A stretch of DNA of 64,000 nt. It comes from Trissonchulus latispiculum. Lineage: Eukaryota; Nematoda; Enoplea; Enoplida; Ironidae. The position numbers and the translations under genes were made by a program. The notes beneath the pieces are model-generated. The model saw nothing but the letters and a program-made list of their open reading frames with translations, was not told the DNA's origin and did not search any database. Position 1 is the stretch's first letter. The number at the start of each line of letters is the position of its first letter. Shown piece by piece: positions 32,493-42,677 of the stretch. Where the stretch lies: the NCBI GenBank assembly GCA_030248195.1, contig JASAND010017881.1, positions 1-64,000 of the forward strand. Reading direction: 5' to 3'.

Positions 32493-33817
32493 ATGGAGTC
32501 TCTTTATAAATGGCGGAAAGTTTGTGTCAAGTTGAAGTCATTGGACAACAAAACAGACGCCTTTCGTTGTGCCAATTGTTCACAGAGATTTGAGATGGAA
32601 AGTGATTTTGCAGAACATAACCTGGTCTGTACCAGTCGAGGAAGTAGTCGGACGCGTTCTCGATGGTGCTGCACCCTGTGTGGTCTGGAACGTTGTGATA
32701 GGCACACATTACGACATCATTTGAAGTGGGATCATGCAATCTTCTCCTATGACAAACAGGCTACTTTGATGCGCAAAATCCCCAAAGCAGTGCCTAGCAG
32801 TACTGGGGCCAATTCCGATGAAGAACTTCCGTTAAAACAGGGTAGGCAAATGTGTAGACTGTAGACTTGTTAGAATGGTGGAAGCCTTATTGCTGCAAAG
32901 GAGACCGTTCCAGAATGCAGCAAGAGTAGAGTATAGTATGATTGCGATTACTTGTTAAGCTCTTCGACTTTGAGTCTAGCTTTTCAATATGCAATTTTAA
33001 GTCTAATCTTTCCGTTGCTTTCCAACTTCATTTTCAACTTCACATCACATCACTCGTATTAATTTTTAGTTGTTTATTATACACTTGTGAATGCATCTGT
33101 GTTGTTTATATGTTCTTTATACACTAATAAAACAGCAGAAACAATTAAATGTTCTCAGTTTATACTTTAATTCGAATCTATCGGAAGTGCGTTTACGATA
33201 TTTTGCTGGTCTGAATTGTCATTTGTGCACTTTTAGAGGAAACACTCTCTGTAGAGATGTCTTCAAGTGGTCCTTCCACGTCAAGTACCGTTAAAGAAGC
33301 CTTAGGCCTGGACCCGGTAAATCCAGAATTGCCAAATTGCAGTTCTTCTTGGAATGATTGCAAAGTTGAATCAGGGGACGCACGAAATGTTTGTGATGAT
33401 GCCATCAACCCTGCTAACTCGGACCTAACTTTAGATCGTCCAATTAAACAGGAAACAGATGATTGGCATAATCTGATGCCGAATCCTGTGGAGCTTAAAT
33501 CCATTCCGGAGTGTCAACTTGGCATCACCAAGGCTGAAGAAGAAGAGGAGGAAGAAGAACAAGCTGAAGGCTCTCAACCCATGCTACCAATGAAGGATCA
33601 AGTTATGCAAATTAAGCAAGAACCGCCAGAGGTAAGGAATTTCACAACCTGATCCGTTTAATTTGGAAAAGTAAGAACTAAATACACAATGTGTGTCTTT
33701 AAAAAGATTCTTCATGAAGATTTTCAAAAACCCACCTAATGCCAGGTTCACACACCACAGTGATCCAATCTAATCCAATGTTATTTTAACCAAAGAACGG
33801 CACTAGATCAGAAAGTA

Positions 33818-33881
<64 letters not shown>

Positions 33882-34461
33882 TATACTTTATGATAGCGAT
33901 GTCCTGTCTTGAAGCGCTTTTGATTGTAAGGAAAATAATTTTATGTAAAATCCTTTGTGAAACGATAGTGCTTGTTGATGGGGCAGTTTTCTAACCATAA
34001 ACTGCCCAGGCCCAACAAGGTTTGTACTGGTTCTGTGCATTTTAGATTTTTTCATAAAGCTTATTATATTTCAGTGGTCTCCTGATATTTCATCGAATTC
34101 CATTTCATCGGACATTTATCGCAACCGGACCTGCCCTCTCTGCCCATTCACTTTTACCACTACCGCGACCTTGGAAATCCACCTAGCCCAGCTTCATCCG
34201 GGGAGTTTTGTCTGCACAGAATGTGACAAGGCCTTTCCCGTTCGATTTTCCCTCAGCCAACACAAACGACAAGTTCATTGCATGAAAACGCTGTTGACCT
34301 GCAAACGGTGCGAACAGCACTTTCCCTCAATAAATAAGCTTCACGCCCACCAAACGTTGTGCACCAGTGGAACCAACAGAACCAAAGCGACCTCTAGTGG
34401 TAGCAGTAGTCGGCTGACGACCCTGAAGAAGTCCGCTGGACGAAAAACTGGCAAACGATAA
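32493..34461 (+). CDS. C2H2 zinc-finger protein, paralogue D (3 exons)
   Basis: Exons 32493-32841, 33237-33631 and 34075-34461 give 376 aa, intron phases 1 and 0. Exon 1 begins MESLYKWRKVCVKL and has a C2HC finger (CANCSQRFEMESDFAEHNLV then C) and a C2H2 finger (CTLCGLERCDRHTLRHHLKW then DH). Exon 2 is acidic with PIKQETDD, an eight-Glu run and QIKQEPPE at the splice site. Exon 3 has fingers CPLCPFTFTTTATLEIHLAQ, CTECDKAFPVRFSLSQHKRQ and CKRCEQHFPSINKLHAHQTL (C2HC), then TKATSSGSSSRLTTLKK. This is the most compact and cleanest member, useful as the family reference. The splice acceptor lies only 2 nt upstream of the ATG. AATAAA is at 34962-34967. Function inferred only as nuclear DNA binding. 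Confidence 0.88.
33815..33879. repeat. (TA)n microsatellite in intron 2 of gene D
   Basis: About 30 TA units with a few interruptions. Confidence 0.9.
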
Positions 34462-36130
34462 GTAAAATCTGGAATGATACAAGTTACCGACCCTGCAATC
34501 GTCCAATATAAATTCTTGGATTAGCCCCTGCATATGTTTGTAATGACATTCTTGCTGCGTGTTAAAGCTCGAAAACACAGCAGCGGGTTCGTTAGTATGT
34601 AGCTTAAGTTGTATCTCTTTTTTGAATTAAACGTTTAGATAGAGAACGAAATGATTTTCCACATAATTTTTTTGGCGTGAGGTAACTGTAGTGTTAAGAA
34701 AAATTTGCTCATCTTCTTCATTCCTTCAAATTCAATTCAGTTAACTCAAACACATGATGTGATTCTGTGAAGTAACTGAATTATGATTATCATTCAGAAT
34801 TTCCGCTCTCTTCTGATTTGTGTGTTGAATAAATTAAAAAATTCAATTTTTGGGCCATTCAGTTCAAAGTCCTTGTTATTAATGTTGTTCACGGACCAAG
34901 CAGTGTTATTTATTGTTGTTAATTGTACTGTTATATTCATATTTAATTGTGCCGTTACTTGAATAAAGTATATTGGCATAGCTTTAGTCTTAATACATAT
35001 TGAGTCTGTGTTGCCAATTTTACTTTTACAGAGTTCTAATATTCTACAGTTAATGGTATATACCTACATATTTTTATGGAGACCATTTGCAGTGGGCAGA
35101 ACTCTTGCGCAGATTAACACAGAAACTTGGTGGATTATGTACGAATTGGAATCGAACCCTGTTTCTGCTGATTCCATTGAAAGCTGTGTCAGTACATAGG
35201 TAGAGCGTCTGTGGCTTAAGCTAAAGACCCTGATTTCAAGTTCGGCTTGTAGCTAGTTTTTCAGCTTTGCCTTTTATTGGAGTGTAACATTTTTGACTTG
35301 TCCCTTGCTCAAGGTGATTTAATATGCAGTGCGTGATGGAGTGCTGGCTGGTCATATATAATATCAAGAATGCATAATTGCACTATATATTAGAAGAATT
35401 ATGAACTCATGGTAATTTCTTGCCAAGATCAAACTGTAAAGCAGAGATGAAACCGGGTAACCTGGTCACCGGATCTCCGCTATGTAAATAAATTATACAT
35501 CTCAACTATCTAACCAATCAATAAACTATACGCTTCAACAGGTTCACTACAATAAATGAAATGAACCATCCAGTACTTGGTCAAGTACTTTGGTCATATG
35601 TACTTCGGATAACTTCAAATATTAACTCAGGACACGTGCTCACAGTTCGGTTCCATAATTTTTTGGTCTAACTTTTGGTTTTAAAACAAATATTTTTAAT
35701 CTTCACCCAACTATCATTAAATAGGAGAATTGTTACATTTTATTGCGGATAGGCAGATCACTCAGGTAACTTTTTTCACTTTTTACTTTAGCGTCTCGTG
35801 TGATGTGGATTGTGGCCCACTCGGTTAAAAGATGGCGGATGTGGCTGCTATTTTAGAATTTGATTATAGATTTATCCTTTGACTAACACACTGACCGGTG
35901 GCTTGCCTTTCTATACTATAGAATAGAAACTGGCAAAACGTATAATTCTGCAAAATACAACAAGACTACTCCTTTTCTCTTCGTAGATCTTATCTCCTCT
36001 TCTTTCTAGCTTTTGCCAAATACTCCCCTCTTTTACATACGTTTTCTACGCTTTACGGTTCAAGCGTATGGCTGCAAGAACTGGTAAACCAGTACCATTA
36101 ATGTCGTTCTGGTACAACCACACTTTCTAA
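34462..36130. other. 3' flank of gene D, no gene seen
   Basis: Contains the AATAAA at 34962. No convincing ORF; AT-rich. Confidence 0.35.
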
Positions 36131-36390
36131 GGGCCTTTTCGCGAATGGGTAGAGTAGAGTAGAGTAGAGTTAAAAGTAACTCTTTTAACCCTTTTCATGA
36201 ATGCGCAGGGCTAAATTTAACTCTGTCCGTTTTTAACTCTTTTAACTCTGCAGGGTTAAAAATCAAAGAGTTAAAATAGTTAAAACTGGCAGAGTTAAAA
36301 TTAACTCTGTGCATTCGCGAAAAGAGTTAAAAGAGTTAAAACTGGTAGAGTTAAAGTTAACTCTCTGCATATGTGAAAAGAGTTAAAATA
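36130..36390. mobile_element. AGAGTTAAAA-repeat MITE (degenerate)
   Basis: Starts GGGCCTTTTCGCGAATGGGT and contains (AGAGT)n followed by many AGAGTTAAAA and TTAACTCT motifs and GCATTCGCGAAAAGAG near the right. A shorter relative with clearer inverted ends is at 49935-50097. Confidence 0.55.
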
Positions 36391-36841
36391 ATAATATAAT
36401 TTTTGCTTACGTAATGGCCAACTTTTCACCAATTGATATTTTCAAAAACTTCTTTACGTTTGGAAAATTTTAAATAAAATAAAACAGCAAAAGAAGATAT
36501 TTACTAATTTCATTAACAGACATTTACTACACCTTCAATGTAGCGTCATCCTGTACTAGGGTGATCCGGGCGAATCCCTGTGTAATACAATGAAATGAAA
36601 TGAAATGCAATAATGTATGAAATACAATATCAGTGCTTCTTGTCCTGCATGCTACTAGAGATATTATGCTGAATATTTTTGAGTGGGCCACCTGAGACGG
36701 TCATGACTTTTTATGTTCGTTTTAACGCAGATGACCCAATTTGACTATTTATTCCCTTCCCCCCAACCGAGTGAGGGGTGAGATAGTTAAAGAGATCCAG
36801 TGTTGCTTCATGATGTCAATATTAATTTCATGATTCTAGGT

Positions 36842-38718
36842 ATGGCGGGTCCTGATTCATGGAGAAGAGCATATCTGAGTATGAGTTCGTGGGGCAATAG
36901 CAGAGACGTACTTCATTGTGCTAATTGCTTACTGAGTCTTGAATCGGAGAGTGATTGTGCAAAACATGGTTTAGTCTGTAGCAATCGGTCAGCAAACAAG
37001 CAAATATCATACCGATATTATTGCACCCTGTGTGGTCAGGAACGTTGTGATAAAGTAGCTGACGATACCATATTAAATGGGATCATGGTATCTTTTCTTA
37101 TGATCAACAAGAAACCTTGATTCGGAGAAATGCCAACCTTTTACAGTCCCGGCGTAGCGATACTCTGGCCAACACTGAAGAAGGACTTCCACTAAAGCAG
37201 GGTAGGCAAAGTGCAATTAAAGTTGGTTAAAATTAAAGCACGTAAAATTGTCTGGCAAAATATAGATTTTATTAAATTTTATTTTAAGCTAACGTATGCA
37301 CTATAATAATGCCATTTAGCGATTAGTGCAAATTAATACTAATTAATTTGGCTTCGTCGTCCATAACCTGTCTGCTTGAATCAATCTTCGTTTCTTGCCT
37401 ATGGAATCAGCCTATAGAACACAGGAAAAATCCAACGTTCTTGCTGTAATCCAGTCTGTTAGAGAAGACCTTAGTTTTTCTGAAAACTCGTTTATCAAGA
37501 TTGTCATTGACACATGCTCTTTCTTCTGCTTTTAGAGGCAACGCTCTCAGCACTCTCAGGTGAGAAATTCTGTACTGACCCTTCCATGTCGAACATAGCA
37601 GACCAAGCTTCCGGCTCAGTTAATCCAAATTGTAGTTCATCGCGGACTGATTTCAGAGCTGAGTCGAAAGAGGCTCAGAGTGACAATAACCTTTCTGGCT
37701 TTGATCTAGCTTTAGATCATTCGATTAAGCTGGAGGAACCTGAAGATCCAAATAATCTGAAGCTGAATCCTGCGGACAACTCCGTTTCTGCCAGATGTGA
37801 GCTTGGCATCACCAAAATTGAAGCTGATTTCGATCACCCCGCGACAGAGGACCAAATTATGCAAATTAAGCAAGAACCACCGGAGGTAATGAATTTCACA
37901 TCCTGATCAAGGACAGATTTGACGATAACTAAGAAAACGTAGAACCAACGCAGCGAAAAGTGACCTTTATATCTTTACACGGGGGCTAGTTGAAACTTAC
38001 TGATCTACACACGAATTCTGGTATAGCTTGATGCGAGTGTGCCTCCGTCGCTCAGTTGGCAGAGCGTTCGTCTAGTCTGTGAAATGCCGTGGGTTCGAGT
38101 CCCACCGGAGGTCCGAATTTTTTGGACCTTCGGTGGTACATGTCTTTCTTCTTTCTTTCATATTTATATACATTATATTATTATTATATAGTATGTATAC
38201 GTATGTATAAGTACACTTTAAAATGATTTATTTAAGAAGTCTCTTCCTTTCTCCATGAGTTGATTGCAAAACGATTGCTCATGAACTTGTTTCTATCTAT
38301 ATTTCAGGAGTCGCTTGACGTTTCGTCGACTTCAGATCTCGTTTCGCCATCGGACAGCTGTCCCGCTCGTGTCTGCCCTCTCTGTCCATTCACCTTCACC
38401 GCTACCGCGATCTTTGAAGTCCACCTAGCCCAACATCATCCAAGGAGTTTTGTCTGTATGGATTGTGACAAGCCTTTTACTAGTCGCATTTCCTTGAGTC
38501 AACATAGGCGGTTTGTACACTGCATGAAGAGTCTCCTGACCTGTAAACAGTGCGGACAACATTTTTACTCAATTAATCAGCTTCACGCCCATCGAACGCT
38601 GTGCACCAGCGCAGCCAGCCCAGGAGCCAAAGCGACCTCTAGCGGCAGCACAAGTCGACTGACAACTCTTTCTACAAAGAAACATACCCTAAAGAGGTCT
38701 ACTCAACGCAGAACTTGA
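36842..38718 (+). pseudogene. Zinc-finger paralogue E, single frameshift in exon 1
   Basis: Exons 36842-37201, 37536-37885 and 38308-38718. Exon 1 opens MAGPDSWRRAYLSM, with a degenerate first finger (CANCLLSLESESDCAKHGLV then C) and the start of the second (CTLCGQERCD). One base is missing near 37052-37060 relative to D; in the shifted frame RYHIKWDHGIFSYDQQETLI continues to a good donor. Exon 1 length (360) is exactly one short of the phase needed. Exon 2 has SIKLEEPE and QIKQEPPE; exon 3 is intact with fingers CPLCPFTFTATAIFEVHLAQ, CMDCDKPFTSRISLSQHRRF and CKQCGQHFYSINQLHAHRTL, then AKATSSGSTSRLTTL. Everything else is clean, so this is either a very young pseudogene or a sequence error. 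Confidence 0.7.
38041..38113 (+). tRNA. tRNA-like gene, possible Thr (AGT), in intron 2 of E
   Basis: The acceptor stem GCCTCCG pairs with CGGAGGT; D arm GCTC AGTTGGCA GAGC; anticodon arm TTCGT-CTAGTCT-GTGAA (two G-U pairs) with AGT in the loop; T arm GTGGG TTCGAGT CCCAC is perfect. A T6 tract at 38118-38123 fits a pol III terminator. The weak anticodon stem leaves a tRNA-derived element possible. Confidence 0.55.
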
Positions 38719-40200
38719 AAACAATTACTAAAAGCCCTCAAGCTAATTTTGCTATGCAATGGTCACTGATATTCTGTTTAATTGTGGTTTACGTTTCGTG
38801 GTTGTTGAGAAAGAGGCCGGGGAAGTGTCTGCATGCGTGCATCCCCACAAATTTGGGATCAATCAAAAAAGAATTGCACATTCTGAAAGTAAAAACAGGT
38901 TTTAATGAAGGTAAAAAAATAGGCAATAGATACAATGCTTGTCGTTAGTTTCTCACCGATTTAAACGAAAACATCTGTCTTACCTAAAATTATTGCAAAA
39001 TCTGAAACTTACAGAAAATTTTTGCAAATTTTTATTTTGGGTACGCCCTCTTCAGGCCCCTGCCTTGGCCACAATGAGGTGGCTTCACCCAGCTCCAATG
39101 CGTCTATACTTTTTAGTTAAACCAAGCCGTGACTAAACCATACAGATGTACAGTGGGAAAATCGTTTTATTTGCAAATTCTTGGACATGTTTTGCGGGAA
39201 AGGGCAGTTATCCGCAATTAATGCAAAGATTCTTTTGTTTTCCAAATCCTCTTCGATGAATACATAATAGAACATCAAATTCAAAGCATTGTAACTTCTG
39301 CGTTTTCAGTAAATTTCTAATTTAGTGTTTCCTCTCGTTCGAAGCTCATGAGTAATGCTAACTTTTTGTTCTTCTTGGTCGTTAGATTATTACCAGTATG
39401 TATCTGTTGCTACCATGCATTATTAATATATTTTACATTTACAGTGTTTCGTAGAAGTTGAATGAGTGAAGTAAAGTTTTAACCGTTATACTAGGCTTGG
39501 TCTGATTGGTTTTGAAGTGTCTAGTCTTTCGACCTGTTTCTGCTCTTTCTAGAAATTGTTGAATGTGTGTGTGCTCAGCCAATTTATGGTGTTCATTGAA
39601 ATCATTGCAATTGACTATTTCGGCCAGCTAGCTCGCCTCGCACACACACCAGCTCTTCGTAGAGTGCAGAACATTTTAATAGCAGTAGTGAAGCGGCTTT
39701 TGGACTGCTTCTGAAGCCAGGAAAGAGCTGTAACCTTCTGATCGTACCTATGTAGTGGAGTGAAGCTCATGGATGGAGTCGGATTGCTTAAAATCACGAT
39801 AAACTGACAGTTGACTGACTTACAGTTTGCTCTCTGAAATAAGCCGGCGAATTAAATTTAATTTGATAAAATGGGGTGGAGACGAAAATTCCAGTCTGCA
39901 AGGAGCATCAAGCCCTGAAGTTGTTGATATATAGTAATATGGATGATCACTGGGAGCTGGGGATTCTGACTGGTTGCTCAGGCGTCTGTTTCGGGTGAAC
40001 CTCGGCTTCGGGTCAGACATGCTGTTTCGTTGATAATAATCTATCAGTCTTCAGCCATCAGCCATCTAAAATCACGAAAATATAATGTTTTAATATAGTT
40101 ACATGCCTATTAGTATTTTTTCTCGCCTTTAACTTATTTTAAAGCATATTATGCCACAAACTTATCACTACCGCACTAACAAAACTAATAAAAAAGTTTA
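38719..40200. other. Intergenic between E and F
   Basis: No supportable gene; short ORFs show no domain. The first zinc finger of gene F would be expected in the right part but was not found. Confidence 0.35.
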
Positions 40201-41016
40201 TCCATAAAGAGTTACAAAGGTTCGTCGCAGTGATGGAACTGCGATGCGATTCCATATGAAAAGACATGGAATATTGACTCGGGAGCAGGCCGAATCGTTC
40301 ATGTCAAAGAATCCTATCATGGAACGTGAGGGGTCAAGTGAAACTGGACTTCCGAATGAGAAAGGTAGATCCACCTGCGTGCATATCTAGGCCAGAGCCG
40401 GAGCTATTGTCTTTGCTGTTGTTTCGTTCAAGCTCAGGGCCCCGTTGGTTTGGATAGCCATCCAATGTTTTCTTGTGCAAAGTTGTTCAGTGGAAACCCA
40501 TCACGTTGAGCTTGAATTTAGTATCACTGAATTATGGTTTTTTTAATTTGCCATTTCGATTAGCTCAGAATGTCGTCAAAGAGCAGCTGTTTAAGTCTTA
40601 TCAAAATATATGTACACATCTGATGATGTTTTTCTTTTATTTAGTGTCTGATTCTGATGCTTCCACAAGTTCAGTGATTATCAATAATGGTTCTCCAACC
40701 ACAGACTCCAAGTCAGCGCCCATCACTGGCGATGCACCAGCCACTGTTACTGAGTCCTCCCAGGCGTCGCCAAAAACCTCCGTTGGTGAAACCCAGAAGC
40801 AGCCCAAACCGGAACCAGTTGATTCCGGTTTCGAGCCATGTCCAAACCAAGAGGCGGAGACCGCTCCTCCTGAACCTGAGACGGGCCAACTGGCAATCAC
40901 CAAAATGGAGGAAGAAGACGATGCACCTGATACCGGAACGCATCCCTTGGACACTCACATCCAACAGAAGCCTGAGGTTGGATACTGTGTTTCGTTTCTT
41001 CATGATTGTGAAGAGT

Positions 41017-42066
41017 TTATAATAGGAAGAGTAGGACTCTCAGCGCTTCCTAAAGTATTAAAAGCTTCTAATATGCTCGAAGCATTAGCGCCGAAATCTC
41101 GGGAGGCTTCTCAGGGTGTAAACATGCTACGCTGGCATTTTTCAAAAACGTTTTCAAAGGCGTTTTAGAGAAAATACCTTTACTTGAGCTAATTAGTATA
41201 TCTCTATGCTACTGAGAACTAGATCTGCTTAACGATACAAAAATTATGTAGTTCGGTTCAGGCAATCTCCTACGAATTCAGCAACAAAACATCCCTTCAC
41301 CAAAATTCAAGGAATTTTAATATTTTCTTAAAATACCCATCGTTGTTGCCGGATTTGTAAGAGATTGCTTGAACCGAACTATATGATTTTTGGATCGTTA
41401 AAAAGATCTAGTTCTCTGCAACCGAATGACAAAAATTATTGTTGTATGTACATCTTTTCTTGTTCAAGCTACAGTTTTTAATTTGCCGAAAAGAAAGTTT
41501 TTGAAAAGTGTCAGCGAAGCATGTTGGTTGACACACTGCGATGACTGCGCGAGATTTCGGCCTTAAAGCCCTGTTCACACTGCAACAGGTTTAAGGTTTA
41601 AGGTTTTAGGTTTAAGGTTTAAAGTTTAAGGTTTAGGGTTTAAGGTTTAGGGTTTAAGGTTTAAGATTTAAGCAAGGTTTAAGGAATGTCTGAATATCAC
41701 GTGGTTTCTTATATCAAACAGTGTGCATTCAAATCTTCATGGATTTTAAAAGTTTCTAATTCTGTGCGTACGTAAGGAATTCTACAATATATAACGAAAA
41801 TTATTAACTAACCCTTCTTTATATAATACGTTGAAAGCTTAAACCTAAATACAAAGTTAAAATATTTTTAACTAGGCTTTCTTAAACCTTAAACCTAAAA
41901 CCTTAAACCTTAAAACCTTAAAACCTTAAACCTTCCAATGTGAACGCTTCAGCATAAATAAACATTTTAACCTTAAACTTTATACCATAAATCGTATCGC
42001 ATGCCATATTGTAAGCTTAATACATTAGGAACCGGTGAGTCGCTGAGTGTCTTACTATTATAAACT
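41017..42066. mobile_element. CAAGAGT-family MITE in intron 2 of F
   Basis: The left end GAAGAGTTTATAATAGG and right end TATTATAAACTCTTG are inverted. GCCGAAATCTCGGG at 41091 and GAGATTTCGGCC at 41551 match the 20062 member. The right arm is interrupted by an AGGTTTA-repeat element (about 41575-41955). Confidence 0.65.
41575..41955. repeat. Telomere-like TTTAAGG/TTTAGGG arrays in inverted orientation
   Basis: GGTTTAAGGTTTA-type repeats (41587-41680) face CCTTAAACC repeats (41880-41935). GTTCACACTGC at the left and AATGTGAAC at the right suggest the inverted ends of an inserted element whose subterminal motif happens to look telomeric. Confidence 0.55.
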
Positions 42067-42677
42067 CTTGCATGTGTGTAAGTATATGTGTAACCTCATG
42101 TGCTGGTATCATAATAGCTTTCTAATTGATAGCACATTGCCGAAAAGTCGTAAACTTTCCAAAGTGTTTTCGTATGTGCAGATGAATTGAATGATGGCAT
42201 GGATTAGATAATGAGTCTCAATTGGTACTGAGTACCCACAAAATATGTACGGTTGTGCCGTTGATTTCCCCTTTTTACTTCCAATATTCTTTTACGTGTT
42301 TTCAGGAGTGGAATTCATCCGCCACTAGTTCCGCTGGCGCTCTCCCTCGCACCTGTCCACTCTGCCCCGCAGTCTCCGCCAGTACTGCCCACTTTCAGAT
42401 CCATCTAGCCCAAAACCATGCGGATCGAATCGTCTGCGTGGACTGCGGTTGTCTTCTCTCAAATCGACGCTCGCTTAGAAACCATAAAATTTACGTTCAT
42501 TTCGCCAGGAATTTGACCTGTAAACAGTGCGGCCTACGCTGCCCCACAATGGATCAGCTTCAGGCTCACAGATCCATGTGCACCTGTGGAACCAGCGGGA
42601 CCAAACCGACCTCTAGTGGTAGCAGTAGTCGATTGACGTCGCTGAAAACATCGCTTGAACGAAGAGCTAAGAAATAA

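Larger units (their letters stand above)
40217..42677 (+). pseudogene. Zinc-finger paralogue F, 5' part of exon 1 missing
   Basis: The visible exon 1 part runs to 40364 and gives RSDGTAMRFHMKRHGILTRE, the second half of the second N-terminal finger; a stop (TAA) lies just upstream in frame and no C-x2-C half is found. Exon 2 is 40645-40976, diverged and Pro/Thr-rich, with QPKPEPVD, QLAITKMEEEDD and QQKPE in the positions of the family motifs; its donor is GTTGGA. Exon 3 is 42306-42677 with fingers CPLCPAVSASTAHFQIHLAQ, CVDCGCLLSNRRSLRNHKIY and CKQCGLRCPTMDQLQAHRSM, then TKPTSSGSSSRLTSL. Phases of exons 2 and 3 are conserved. It could be expressed from another start or an unseen first exon; otherwise a decaying copy. 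AATAAA at 42824-42829. Confidence 0.6.

Noticed and set aside
33815..33879. TA repeat as a regulatory element
   Set aside because: Ordinary microsatellite in an intron.
41587..41680. True telomere or chromosome end
   Set aside because: Arrays are short, degenerate, opposed, and embedded in a MITE within an intron with genes on both sides.
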